A stretch of DNA of 54,757 bases from Granulosicoccaceae sp. 1_MG-2023 (GCA_030546905.1 JAUOPI010000024.1:1-54757), one strand, 5' to 3'. Counted from the stretch's first letter, positions 34,505 to 43,484 are shown. Notes: generated by a model not told the origin, from the letters alone. Made by a program: numbers and translations.

Positions 34505-35142
34505 CAGGCCTGACCTCCCTGCACCGGTTCGCCTTTTTTTAGCCGGATCGGATGCGGCAGCCCGAACAGCAGCGCGGTCACCCGCAACAGCCGTGACACC
34601 GCCCCCAGCGCAAGCAACGCAAACGCCAGCGCAAGCAACGCTTTGGGTATCCAGCGGTAAGGCAGGCCCGCAGGCGCCTGACTGGTTTCGCCCACCTCAT
34701 AGGAACTGAAGGCATAAGGCACCATCTCGTAGATGGCCAGCCCCAGAAACGGCAGCAGCAAAAGCAGCAAGCCGAACAGTTCGATCCAGGCCTGAGTCCG
34801 CAGTGAAAACTGCTCATGCAGGACATCAACCCGCACATGGTCATCGACCACCAGGGTATAAGACAGGCCCAGCAACCAGCCGGCACCGGCCAGATGCCAC
34901 TGCAGTTCTTCGAGCATCACTGAACCCTGACCGAAGGCGTAGCGCCCGACCACGGCCCAGATAATGATGCCGGTCACCACCAGCCAGAACCAGGCGGCGC
35001 CTTTGCCGATCAGCGTCAGCAGCGCATCGAGCTTTTGACTGATACGGGTGGTGGGCAATTCGGTATGGTGGTGCAGGAGTTCGTCAGCGTCAGCAATCGA
35101 CGCGCGGGGGCTCCCGGAGGAGCCTTGATCAGACACCGTCAT
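34504..35142 (-). CDS. dctQ: TRAP transporter small permease DctQ (second system)
   Basis: A 212-residue DctQ subunit with four helices. The conserved parts are IIWAVVGRYAFGQGSVMLEE with LQWHLAGAGWLLGLSYTLVV, and DDHVRVDVLHEQFSLRTQAW. A roughly 45-residue soluble N-terminus precedes helix 1. It follows dctP after 118 bases that contain two strong stem-loops, and overlaps dctM. Confidence 0.92.
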   Translation of the reverse strand: MTVSDQGSSGSPRASIADADELLHHHTELPTTRISQKLDALLTLIGKGAAWFWLVVTGIIIWAVVGRYAFGQGSVMLEELQWHLAGAGWLLGLSYTLVVDDHVRVDVLHEQFSLRTQAWIELFGLLLLLLPFLGLAIYEMVPYAFSSYEVGETSQAPAGLPYRWIPKALLALAFALLALGAVSRLLRVTALLFGLPHPIRLKKGEPVQGGQA

Positions 35143-35185
35143 AGGTGAATACCTCGTTCACAAAGCATGCGGAGAAAGCGACGGA

Positions 35186-35241
35186 AAATGGCCCCGCAGG
35201 GCCATTTGGTCAGCGTCGCAGCGGCCGCAGGCCGCTACGAC
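35186..35241 (-). other. two stem-loops between dctP and dctQ
   Basis: At 35186-35207, AAATGGCCC and GGGCCATTT form a nine-base-pair perfect stem with a four-base loop. At 35215-35241, GTCGCAGCGGCC and GGCCGCTACGAC pair with one mismatch around a three-base loop. Such intercistronic stems commonly protect the binding-protein mRNA or attenuate transcription, so that DctP is made in excess over the membrane subunits. No T-run follows, which favours an RNA-stability role. Confidence 0.65.
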
Positions 35242-35260
35242 ACAAGGACAGCTGCCCGGC

Positions 35261-36313
35261 TTACAGATCAGCCGGCAGATAGGCCCGCTCATCCCACACT
35301 TTGTAGGTTTCCATAAACGACTGCTGACTTTCGTAGACGCGTTTGAAATCCGCATCCTTAGCGGCTTCTTCCTCAAGCACTTCCTGCGTGACCGCCTTCA
35401 TCTCCTGCAGCACTTCGCGCGGGATCTGGTCAGCCTGAATGCCGTCGGCCTGAAAGCCCGCCAGCACCGCACCGTTCTTGTACTCACCTTCGGCCAGACC
35501 CAACGTGGTCGCGGCAGTACAAGCAGCGTCGATCTGAGCTTTCTGCGCATCGGTCGTGCGCTTCCACTCATCCTCATTGATCAGCATGTACTGCGCGGTG
35601 AACTGCTGGTGCCAGCCCGGGAACAGGTTGTACTTGACCACCTGATCAAAGCCGAGGATCTGGTCGATGGCCGGCATGGAAAACTCGGTGGCGTCGATGG
35701 TGCCTTTTTCCAGCGCCTGGTAAAGCTCGCCACCGGGCAGCATGGTGACCGACGCGCCGAGCTTCTCAAGCACCTTACCGCCGAGACCGGCAAAGCGGAT
35801 TTTCAGCCCCTTGTAGTCGTCCAGCGTTTCGATTTTCTCACTGTACCAACCCGCGGTTTCCGGACCGATGATGCCGCACAGCTGGGCATGCACTTTGTAG
35901 CCTTTGTTGGCATAGACTTCCTGCAGCATTTCATGCCCGCCGCCGTAGTAATACCAGCCGATATACGCCCAGGGCTTCATACCGAAAGGCACGGCAGCAA
36001 ACAGCGGCACAGCCGGCACCTTGCCCTGGTCGTAGCCGATCCAGGTATAACCGGCGGCAACCTTGCCATCTGAGACCGACTGCAGGATGTCAAACGGGGG
36101 CACCAGCTTGCCCGGCTCATAAACACGTACCTGGATGCTGCCATCTGAGGCAGCGGTGAGATTCTCGGCTACCCAGGCAGCCGGGGAACCCAGACCGGGC
36201 AGATTGGACGCAAACGCGACAGGCATTTTCCAGCGCAGATTATCGGCAGATGCTGTTCCGGCAGAAAGTACAAGCGCACCGGCGATGCCGGTGAAGACCT
36301 TGGACAGTTTCAT
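35261..36313 (-). CDS. dctP: TRAP transporter solute-binding protein DctP (second system)
   Basis: A 350-residue periplasmic binding protein with signal peptide MKLSKVFTGIAGALVLSAGT (cleavage near ASA-D). Family features are VYEPGKLVPPFDILQSVSDG, GWYSEKIETLDDYKGLKIRF with AGLGGKVLEKLGAS, and ALEKGTIDATEFSMPAIDQI. The last stretch resembles TakP and mannitol/chloroaromatic-type proteins that bind 2-oxo acids or related organic acids. Ribosome site CAGGAGGA. Expression should depend on sigma-54 and the upstream activator gene. Confidence 0.92.
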   Translation of the reverse strand: MKLSKVFTGIAGALVLSAGTASADNLRWKMPVAFASNLPGLGSPAAWVAENLTAASDGSIQVRVYEPGKLVPPFDILQSVSDGKVAAGYTWIGYDQGKVPAVPLFAAVPFGMKPWAYIGWYYYGGGHEMLQEVYANKGYKVHAQLCGIIGPETAGWYSEKIETLDDYKGLKIRFAGLGGKVLEKLGASVTMLPGGELYQALEKGTIDATEFSMPAIDQILGFDQVVKYNLFPGWHQQFTAQYMLINEDEWKRTTDAQKAQIDAACTAATTLGLAEGEYKNGAVLAGFQADGIQADQIPREVLQEMKAVTQEVLEEEAAKDADFKRVYESQQSFMETYKVWDERAYLPADL

Positions 36314-36483
36314 CAGTGATTCCTCCTGATATTGTTCTTATTTAAGACCGCCACATTGGGCGAACGGATATATCCGGGCAGGTCAGAAAGCGCAGGCAAC
36401 GAGACCAACACCCATAACGTGTCGTCCAGTCAAAGCGCCAGTCTTATTCTCTGTCTTATTCTGACGTCCTGCATACCGACAGT

Positions 36484-36499
36484 AGCAGGGCTTATGCCA
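36484..36499 (-). promoter_or_regulatory. sigma-54 (-24/-12) promoter of the second dctPQM operon
   Basis: On the minus strand TGGCATAAGCCCTGCT has the invariant GG and GC dinucleotides separated by ten bases, as in TGGCAC-N5-TTGCA. The start point would be near 36472, giving a leader of about 160 bases before dctP. The site lies between dctP and the palindromic activator sites. Confidence 0.75.
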
Positions 36500-36562
36500 T
36501 ACGGTTTTTTTCTTTTACTTTCAATACGATATATAAAAACAATCAGAAGCAACACAAAGGAA

Positions 36563-36643
36563 TGTCCGGCTATCAGGACAGTTTTACCGAAGTGTCTCGG
36601 CTATATGTCCTGAACTCAGGACAACTGTCCTGAAATCAGGACA
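36563..36643. promoter_or_regulatory. three palindromic activator sites (UAS) for the sigma-54 regulator
   Basis: Two perfect 18-base palindromes, TGTCCTGAACTCAGGACA (36606-36623) and TGTCCTGAAATCAGGACA (36626-36643), are 20 bases apart centre to centre. A third, TGTCCGGCTATCAGGACA (36563-36580), is 43 bases further toward the promoter. They lie about 65-160 bases upstream of the -24/-12 element on the same helix faces. The last one contains the regulator's own stop codon. Confidence 0.85.
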
Positions 36644-38048
36644 TCTTGCTCAGTTTGTCGTAGAGAACAGAGCGGGAAATCCCGAGTAATCCGGCCGCCC
36701 GGGTGCGATTGCCCCGACTGGCCACCAGCGCGGCCTCAATGGCCTCGGCTTCCGCCTCGGCCAGGGTCTGCGCCAGCGGGCGTACCGGACGGGATATCAG
36801 CGCCGGTGGCAAACGATGGCTTCCCTTGGGCAAAACCTTGAAGATCGCATCCGCATCCAGCAGCCCGCCCTCCTCGCTCATGGTCAGGGCCCGCACCAGC
36901 ACATTGCGCAATTCCCGTACGTTACCCGGCCAGTCATAGCTGCCCAGCGCCGCAATACCGGCATCGGTAATCTCGCCGCGCACATCCAGCCCCTCGCGGA
37001 TGTCACCCAATAGCGCTTCACACAGCACGCCCAGATCGGCCAGCCGCTCGCGCAAAGGCGGTATCGGAATTTCCAGCACGTTCAAGCGGTAGTAAAGATC
37101 AGAGCGGAAACTGCCATCGGCAATCATGGCTTCAAGATTCCGGCTGGTGGCGGCAATCACCCGCACATCCACGGGTATAACCTTATTGGAACCCAGCGGC
37201 TCGACCTCGCCCTCCTGCAGGGCCCGCAGCAGCTTGGCCTGCAGCGGCAAAGGCATATCCCCCACCTCGTCCAGAAACAGCGTGCCGCCGTTGGCCAAGC
37301 GGAACTTGCCATCACGGGTACGCCGGTCTGCGCCGGTGTAAGCACCGGGTGCCACGCCGAAAAACTCCGCCTCCAGCAGATTGTCCGGCACAGCCGCCAC
37401 ATTTACCCCGACAAAAGGCTGATCCGAGCGCCCCGACACCGAATGTATGCCCTGCGCCAGCACCTCTTTGCCGGTGCCGGTTTCCCCCAGCAGCAACACC
37501 GGCATATCCCGGCCCGCCGCCAACCGGGCCCGGCGTTTGACCTCAAGCGCGCCCGGACTGGCACCGACGAAATTCCCCAGGTTGTAACGGGTACCGCGGG
37601 CCTTTTTCGCCAGTGCCTTGCGGGCCGCCGCCAGATCCTGGTGCAAGCGCCGGTATTTGGCCACCATCGGCGTCAGCGGCTGCAGGTCATCGTAAAGCAC
37701 AAACGCCACCGCCCCGACAATCCGGCCGCTGTCATCCGAGTACGGCAGACGTGTGACCACAAGCTGCTGACGGTTGTACTCCATGATATCCAGCAGTAAG
37801 GGTTTGCCGGTCTCCACCACTTCCGGCATCCGGGTATGCGGAATCACTTCCCGCACCGGCCGGCCGACCAGCTGCGCCGGGTCCCCCGCCCCCAGCAGAT
37901 CGGCATAACTCTTGTTGATCCAGATGATCCGGCTGTCACGATCCACTGCGATGCCGCCGGCACTGGCCTCCTCAAAAATGCAAAATACCGCTTCGACCAG
38001 CTCCCGCGTCAGCCCGTTCTTGTTATTCCCGGTAAATAACTCTGACAT
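36636..38048 (-). CDS. sigma-54-dependent activator (PAS-AAA-Fis)
   Basis: A 470-residue enhancer-binding protein. Domains in order are a PAS-type sensor at about 20-120 (GIAVDRDSRIIWINKSYADL), an AAA+ domain at about 160-400 with Walker A GETGTGKE, the sigma-54 contact loop as GAYTGADRR instead of GAFTGA, and Walker B GTLFLDEVGD, and a Fis-type helix-turn-helix at the C-terminus (RGNRTRAAGLLGISRSVLYD). The sensor has no response-regulator receiver, so it probably senses a cytoplasmic ligand. It lies upstream of, and on the same strand as, the second dctPQM operon. Confidence 0.95.
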   Translation of the reverse strand: MSELFTGNNKNGLTRELVEAVFCIFEEASAGGIAVDRDSRIIWINKSYADLLGAGDPAQLVGRPVREVIPHTRMPEVVETGKPLLLDIMEYNRQQLVVTRLPYSDDSGRIVGAVAFVLYDDLQPLTPMVAKYRRLHQDLAAARKALAKKARGTRYNLGNFVGASPGALEVKRRARLAAGRDMPVLLLGETGTGKEVLAQGIHSVSGRSDQPFVGVNVAAVPDNLLEAEFFGVAPGAYTGADRRTRDGKFRLANGGTLFLDEVGDMPLPLQAKLLRALQEGEVEPLGSNKVIPVDVRVIAATSRNLEAMIADGSFRSDLYYRLNVLEIPIPPLRERLADLGVLCEALLGDIREGLDVRGEITDAGIAALGSYDWPGNVRELRNVLVRALTMSEEGGLLDADAIFKVLPKGSHRLPPALISRPVRPLAQTLAEAEAEAIEAALVASRGNRTRAAGLLGISRSVLYDKLSKMS

Positions 38049-38272
38049 GTGCCCTGCACCACCGCCGCTTGAATATCAGTCATAACATACACCGGTATGG
38101 GCGCTGGCCGGATACCACTGCGGCAATATAGGCAAGCGCCGCTTCGGGAGGCACAGGGCCGCTCCGGGCCCGTCCGGAGCGACATCGGCAAGCCGGCCGC
38201 AGCGACGGGCGCGGTACTGATGAGATTATCCGGCGCCGCAATCTGCACAGGTACAGACACCGCAAGCCGGAT

Positions 38273-38848
38273 TCAGGATTGCCGTTCGGGACGGCGGTTG
38301 GCGGTTACGATCAGGACCAGCAAAACCACCAGCGCACTCTTGAGCAACATACCGGGAATAAACGGCAAAACGCCGGCCTGCAAAGCAGCCGTAACACTGC
38401 CCATCAGCGATTGCAGCCATGCCAGACCCAGCAGAAGAATCACCCCGTGAGCGGCCATCGCAGCCAACATCAGCAGGCCCGGGCGCCTGTTCCAGCCTTG
38501 ATCCGCGAGATGGCCCACGAGCATGGCCGCGGGCAGAAACCCCGCAAGATAACCACCGGAAGGGCCTGCCATATACGCCAGGCCTCCGCCACCGGCAAAG
38601 ACCGGCATGCCCACGGCCCCCTGAATCAGATAAGCAAGGATGATTTGTGTCGCCAGTGTCCGCCCGGCCAGCGCGGCGATCAGGATGATGGCAAACGATT
38701 GCATGGACATGGGCACGGGAATCATCGGCACATTGATTCCGGCCGATAAGGCAATCGCCCAGGAGCCGGACACAATCAGAGCAAGTTGCCAGGCAAGACC
38801 ACGTTCAGCCATACGGCGAAGCGGACGATCCGGCGTCAGTATTTCCAT
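38273..38848 (-). CDS. bioY: biotin transporter BioY
   Basis: S-component biotin permease, 191 residues, six predicted helices. Recognisable BioY stretches are INVPMIPVPMSMQSFAIILI, GAVGMPVFAGGGGLAYMAGP followed by SGGYLAGFLPAA, and FIPGMLLKSALVVLL at the end. It takes up biotin across the inner membrane. No bioM/bioN partner is adjacent, so it works alone or with a shared ECF module. CAGGAATG precedes the ATG. No BirA operator recognised. The 224 bases after it hold no gene. Confidence 0.92.
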   Translation of the reverse strand: MEILTPDRPLRRMAERGLAWQLALIVSGSWAIALSAGINVPMIPVPMSMQSFAIILIAALAGRTLATQIILAYLIQGAVGMPVFAGGGGLAYMAGPSGGYLAGFLPAAMLVGHLADQGWNRRPGLLMLAAMAAHGVILLLGLAWLQSLMGSVTAALQAGVLPFIPGMLLKSALVVLLVLIVTANRRPERQS

Positions 38849-39013
38849 TCGGCATTCCTGTATGCAAATGAGTTGGCGGGCTATGTTATCGGAAAGCCGA
38901 TGCCGGCTTCATTCCGGCCGGGCAAGAGCGGCCAGAAACACGGATCAAGGCCCGGGTTCTCCGCGGGCCGCGAGAAGGTCTGTGGCGATCGGTATCAGGC
39001 AGACAAGGCAAGC

Positions 39014-39811
39014 TCAGCCCAGGCCCAGCGCCCACTCCTCATCCCGCAGCGTCAGCACCTCATAGCCATCGGCAGTCACCGCAATGGTGTGCTCCCACTG
39101 GGCGGAGAGTTTCTTGTCACGGGTGACCACGGTCCAGCCATCGCGCTTCAGTTTGGTTTTGGCGGTGCCCTGATTGATCATCGGCTCGATGGTAAAGGTC
39201 ATCCCTTCCCTCAGAACCAGGCCGGTGCCGGCCTTGCCAAAATGCAGCACCTCAGGCGCTTCGTGCATTTCCCGGCCTATGCCGTGACCGCAGTACTCGC
39301 GCACCACCGAATAGCCGTGAGCCGTGGCGTATTTTTGTATGGCAGCGCCGATGTCCCCCAGCGTCGCTCCCGGTTTGACACAACGGATCCCGCGCCACAT
39401 GGCTTCGTAGGTTTTCTCCACCAGACGGCGCGCGTAAGGCGTCACCTCGCCCACCATATAGGTTTTACTGGAGTCAGCGATATAGCCGTTTTTCTCCAGG
39501 GTGATATCCACGTTCACAATATCGCGCGACCGGAGTTTTTGTGTCGTCGACGGCATACCGTGACAGACCACCTCGTTGACCGAGGTGTTCAGCGCATAGG
39601 GGAAATCGTACTGTCCCTTACTGGCCGGCCGGGAGCGGAGTTCCCTGACGATATAGGACTCGGCCAGATCGTTGATCTCCATGGTCGTGATGCCGGGCTC
39701 GATCTGATCATCCAGATAAGCGAAAACCGAGGCCAGCAAACGTCCGGATTCGCGCATAAGATCAATTTGCGCGGGCGTTTTCAGAACCACCTTATCCATG
39801 TGCGACATCAC
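39014..39811 (-). CDS. map: type I methionine aminopeptidase
   Basis: Removes N-terminal Met from nascent proteins; 265 residues. Metal ligands sit in DITLEKNGYIADSSKTY (two Asp), CGHGIGREMHEAPEVLHFGK (His), FTIEPMINQG (Glu) and WEHTIAVT (Glu). It lacks a zinc-finger extension, so it is type Ia. The first ATG overlaps the parD-like gene by 20 bases; ATG three codons later is an alternative. Many genomes carry two map genes, and the copy coupled to a parD-like gene is often not the one next to rpsB. Confidence 0.96.
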   Translation of the reverse strand: MMSHMDKVVLKTPAQIDLMRESGRLLASVFAYLDDQIEPGITTMEINDLAESYIVRELRSRPASKGQYDFPYALNTSVNEVVCHGMPSTTQKLRSRDIVNVDITLEKNGYIADSSKTYMVGEVTPYARRLVEKTYEAMWRGIRCVKPGATLGDIGAAIQKYATAHGYSVVREYCGHGIGREMHEAPEVLHFGKAGTGLVLREGMTFTIEPMINQGTAKTKLKRDGWTVVTRDKKLSAQWEHTIAVTADGYEVLTLRDEEWALGLG

Positions 39812-39998
39812 TGAGCTTCACGTCTGCACGTGCCAGTTCCAGATGCAGAAGTTCCGTGTAGGTCATGTCCGGGTGGGTTTCGGCGAGCATGCCGATTTTA
39901 ATCCAGTACTCCGCCTGCGCGTTAATCGAGCGCACCATAGCGCTACTGGCTTTGCGGATTTCCTCATGCAGCTCGTCGTTGATTCTTACAATTCCCAT
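39792..39998 (-). CDS. ParD-like ribbon-helix-helix protein
   Basis: A 68-residue protein of the ParD-like antitoxin family. MGIVRINDELHEEIRKASSA is the ribbon-helix-helix start, followed by MVRSINAQAEYWIKIGMLAE. It overlaps map by 20 bases on the same strand, and no ParE-like toxin is present. This pairing with map occurs in other proteobacteria and suggests that the protein represses the two-gene unit rather than acting as an antitoxin. The promoter region toward 40020 has the AT-rich ATTCGTATACAGATCATATA, a likely operator. Confidence 0.82.
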   Translation of the reverse strand: MGIVRINDELHEEIRKASSAMVRSINAQAEYWIKIGMLAETHPDMTYTELLHLELARADVKLSDVAHG

Positions 39999-40102
39999 GG
40001 TCAGCCCTGCATATGATTCGTATACAGATCATATACTAGCCCGACACAAAGCAACAGGCCCCCGATCCGGCCCGGTAAACACGGCCGCCGTTGGCGTCGC
40101 GC

Positions 40103-41104
40103 TCAGAAGCCCGCCACCTGCGCCTTCGCACCACCGTCGGCACAGGTGGCGGCGCGGCGCGCCACAAAGCCGAACTGACTCGGCGAAATCCCGAAATAGC
40201 GCTTGAAGGCACGGCTGAAGGCGCTCTCTGAGCGATAGCCAAGACAACGGGCAAGGCGCGACACCGTCACGCCGTCCTGACGCAGTTTGATCCGCGCAAG
40301 CTGCATCCGCCAGGCCAGCAGATACTGTTTTACCGACTGGCCGGTGAGCTGTTCGAAGCGGGCAACAAAAGCCCCGTTTGGCAGCCCTACCGCCGCGGCC
40401 AGCTCGTTGGCAGTCCAGGCTTTACCCGGTGCCTCATGCATCAGAACCAGACTGTTGCCGATATGGTAGTCACGCAAGGCCCCCAACCAGCCTTCCTGCG
40501 CCTCACCGGCGGTGGCCAGCCAGAAGCGGATCACTTTCAACACAAAGATGCTGGTCAGGTGACCGAGAATACTCTCCCCGGCCGGACGTGTGGTGCGTGC
40601 TTCGCGGTCGATCAGTTTCAGGGTGCCGTACAGCCAGCCTCCGTCACTGATATCCAGCGTGTCGCAGACCACCAATGCGGGCATCTGCGCAAGCAGCCGC
40701 TTGGCAGCCACATGCTCCAGGGCCGCCATACCGCTGGTAATGCGGGTTTGCGCGCCGCTCCCGCCCAGGACCGAGCGCTGATAGTGCTCACTGAATTTAC
40801 TGACCGGCACATCTTCGAACGCAAGCGCCGGCTGCCCCTCGCTGCTCAACAGAACATGTCGTGCCGGTGCGGTCACCAGCGCAATAGAGCCGGCCTTTAA
40901 CTTACGCACCTGACCGTCGAGCTCAATCAGACATTCTCCGGCGGTGACGATGTGATAGACCAGATAGCCCGGCGCGGCCGGCATATCCAAGCCCCAGGGA
41001 GCGTTGAGCTCGGACTGGCGTGATTTGCAGCGGTGTAAACGCAAACAGTGCAGTGTTTTACCCAAAGGGTCCTGAAGTTCAGACGTTGAATCAATATTAA
41101 TCAT
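40103..41104 (-). CDS. AraC-family regulator (cupin_6 type)
   Basis: A 333-residue transcription activator. The N-terminal cupin-like domain includes LNAPWGLDMPAAPGYLVYHI and HVLLSSEGQPALAFEDVPVS; the C-terminal pair of helix-turn-helix units is WTANELAAAVGLPNGAFVAR and SRLARCLGYRSESAFSRAFK followed by RYFGISPSQF. The protein resembles AraC regulators with an AraC_binding_2/cupin_6 domain, often next to oxidoreductases or alcohol/aldehyde metabolism genes. The target is not evident: neighbours are map and, 700 bases away, the acyl-CoA operon. Confidence 0.9.
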   Translation of the reverse strand: MINIDSTSELQDPLGKTLHCLRLHRCKSRQSELNAPWGLDMPAAPGYLVYHIVTAGECLIELDGQVRKLKAGSIALVTAPARHVLLSSEGQPALAFEDVPVSKFSEHYQRSVLGGSGAQTRITSGMAALEHVAAKRLLAQMPALVVCDTLDISDGGWLYGTLKLIDREARTTRPAGESILGHLTSIFVLKVIRFWLATAGEAQEGWLGALRDYHIGNSLVLMHEAPGKAWTANELAAAVGLPNGAFVARFEQLTGQSVKQYLLAWRMQLARIKLRQDGVTVSRLARCLGYRSESAFSRAFKRYFGISPSQFGFVARRAATCADGGAKAQVAGF

Positions 41105-41800
41105 AATATTTGCCTATCCCGGTACACGCGGATTTAATGACGTCGCAACGAGCCGATCAGGCAAACAACAATACTTGACTGAATTTCGCTACCTCTGATA
41201 TTGACATTAAACAAACGCGGATCATTTGTCTGCCGTCAAACAGCCTGAATTGAAAACTTTCACCACACATTTACACCATTTAACCTTGTTCCATTAAATA
41301 GCGGACAACGAATACTCTGAAGTACTGAATCGGGCATACTTTGATGTACCGCCTACGCCGGAAGACGTAAGCCAGCCCTGCTATACAGCCAAATCCGCAC
41401 AGCAACAGCCAGCCAGCGTTGCAGATGCGAACAGGAACGCTTTTCAGTTATTTCCCGTTTCCAACTCAATCGAACCGGGCCTGATAAGAACTTAGTGGCC
41501 AAAACCATCAAACAGAACCTCGGCAAACAAATAAACACTGAACAATGACATTAAGACAAAAACAACGAACCGGAATCGGAAAATAAAAAGCGGAATAAAA
41601 AAAGCAACTAACCTTATCCTATAACAATGTCAGAAAACGCCGACAGACACCTGACAAAAATCAATAACACGGTGTGAAATAAAAATAAAAGACGGGTAAA
41701 CAGGAGGCAGAAGTAAAACAGCAAGCATCCGGGCAGAAAGGCAGCACCGGAACACGGGCAGCCGCCCCGCTGAACGGGGCGACAGAAACCCGGATAGCGT
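41105..41800. other. 696-base intergenic region
   Basis: No convincing gene. It is AT-richer than the backbone (especially 41210-41720) and must hold the AraC gene's promoter. Near its right end CGCCCCG-ctgaa-CGGGGCG (41763-41781) is a perfect seven-base-pair stem, 20 bases beyond the acyl-CoA synthetase stop, and may act as that operon's terminator although no T-run follows. A 61-codon minus-strand frame at 41353-41538 shows no family resemblance. Confidence 0.45.
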
Positions 41801-43378
41801 TTATTGCTCGCCGAATTGGCGGCGCAGGTGACGTTTGAGCAGTTTGCCGGAACTGTTTTTGGGCAACGCCTCCACAAACTGGATACGCTTGGGCACCTTG
41901 AACGGGGCCAGGTTGTCACGCGCATGGCGTAGCAGGCTGTCGGCATCGGCTTCGGCGCCCGGACGCAGCACCACCACCGCGACAATCGCCTCAATCCACT
42001 TCTCATCCGGCACCCCGATCACCGCCACTTCGGCTATGTCCGGATGGGTATACAGCCCCTCTTCCACATCGCGGCTGGCGACCAACACCCCACCGGTGTT
42101 GACGATGTCGTTAATGCGGTCAACGATCCAGATATAACCTTCTTCATCGCGATACCCCAGATCACCTGAATGAAACCAGCCCCCGGCGAACGCCTCGGCG
42201 GTTTGTTCAGGCTTGTCCCAGTAGCCCACCATCAGCTGCGGCGACCGGTGCACCAGCTCGCCCTGCTTGCCGGGCTCACAGTCCTCACCACTGACAGGAT
42301 CCACGATACGGGTTTCCACATTCAGGACCGGCCGGCCTGCAGAGGCCGGCCGGGCGGCATGCTCCTGCGGAGCCAGTACGGTGGCCAGCGGGGCAATCTC
42401 GCTCTGGCCGTAGCAGTTATAAAGCCCCGATTGCGGCAAGCGCTCGCTCAGCTCTTTCACAATCGGCTCAGGCATGATTGAGGCGCCATAATAGAGTTTT
42501 TGCAGATGCTGTAAGGCAGCCTCATCAAAGTCAGCATGGCGCAGCAGCGCGATCCAGACCGTCGGCGGCGCGAAGAAGCTGTTTAACTGTTTGGCCTTGA
42601 GCTGCTGCAGAATCAACTCCGGCGTCGGCGTATCGAGCAGGCAGGTATAGGCGCCGACCAGCAGAGTCGGCATGGTAAAAACATGCATCTGCGCCGAGTG
42701 GTACAAAGGCAACGCCCCCAGACAACGGTCTTCGCGGCGGATATCCAGATGATGCAGACAGCTGCTGTATTCCGCCATCAGGGAGCGGTGGGTATGCATC
42801 GCACCTTTGGGATCGGAGGTCGTGCCCGAGGTATAGAGAATCTGCACCACATCGTTCTCATCCAGCACCAAGGCCGGCGCCTGCTCCCCGCCGTCGCTGC
42901 AGGCCATCTGCAGAATATCGGCCTGTCCCGCCGCCGCGGACTGACTGTGCAGACTCCCCTGTACACACATCGCCAACTGACCGGCAACCTCGTCCACATG
43001 CACCTTAAGACTGTCATCGGCAAACAGCCCGCGGGCGCCGGACTGGGTCAGCACATAAACCAGCTCGCGCTCGGTCAGGGAAAAGTTCACCGGCACATGA
43101 ATCAGCCCCGCGCGCGTACAGGCCAGCCACAGGATAAGGTAGGCATCCGAGTTCTTGCCGTACGCAGCCACCCGGTCGCCCTGTTTCAGGCCCAGCGCCA
43201 ACAGCCGGTTGGCGACCCGGTTAGCCGCCCGGTCGAGCTCCCCGCAGCGCCAGCGGCGGTCGCCGTATTCCAACACCACCTGCTCCGGCATCAGGGCCGC
43301 AACCCGGTGCACCGCATCACCGATGGTATTGCGGGTGCTCCGCCGGATCATCGTCTGGATTTCATTCTCCGAATTCAT
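41801..43378 (-). CDS. acyl-CoA synthetase (AMP-forming)
   Basis: Activates a carboxylic acid to its CoA thioester through an acyl adenylate; 525 residues of the ANL superfamily. The P-loop is ILYTSGTTSDPKGAMHTH, the Tyr-Gly motif is NCYGQSEIAPL, the hinge is WFHSGDLGYRDEEGYIWIVD followed by RIND, and the catalytic Lys is in LPKNSSGKLLKRHL. The chain-length class cannot be read. GAGGTGGAG precedes the ATG. It is the last gene of the operon, 106 bases after thiolase, with a short tandem repeat in the gap. Confidence 0.93.
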   Translation of the reverse strand: MNSENEIQTMIRRSTRNTIGDAVHRVAALMPEQVVLEYGDRRWRCGELDRAANRVANRLLALGLKQGDRVAAYGKNSDAYLILWLACTRAGLIHVPVNFSLTERELVYVLTQSGARGLFADDSLKVHVDEVAGQLAMCVQGSLHSQSAAAGQADILQMACSDGGEQAPALVLDENDVVQILYTSGTTSDPKGAMHTHRSLMAEYSSCLHHLDIRREDRCLGALPLYHSAQMHVFTMPTLLVGAYTCLLDTPTPELILQQLKAKQLNSFFAPPTVWIALLRHADFDEAALQHLQKLYYGASIMPEPIVKELSERLPQSGLYNCYGQSEIAPLATVLAPQEHAARPASAGRPVLNVETRIVDPVSGEDCEPGKQGELVHRSPQLMVGYWDKPEQTAEAFAGGWFHSGDLGYRDEEGYIWIVDRINDIVNTGGVLVASRDVEEGLYTHPDIAEVAVIGVPDEKWIEAIVAVVVLRPGAEADADSLLRHARDNLAPFKVPKRIQFVEALPKNSSGKLLKRHLRRQFGEQ

Positions 43379-43425
43379 CTCTCCACCTCATTATTGTTGT
43401 TACTCTGCCAAGCCTGCCCCGCAAG

Positions 43426-43477
43426 GCCCTGCCGACGGGCCCTGCCGACAAGCCATGCCGACGGGCCATGACAAGGG
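43426..43477. repeat. four 13-base tandem repeats between thiolase and acyl-CoA synthetase genes
   Basis: Units GCCCTGCCGACGG, GCCCTGCCGACAA, GCCATGCCGACGG and GCCATGACAAGGG follow directly. They lie between the two genes, just upstream of the synthetase ribosome site. They may be neutral slippage products; the unit length does not keep a reading frame. Confidence 0.75.
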
Positions 43478-43484
43478 GCTCGTG

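Noticed and set aside
33089-34513. 474-codon plus-strand open frame rich in His, Gln and Arg
   Set aside because: Antisense shadow of the second dctM gene, caused by GC-rich codon usage.
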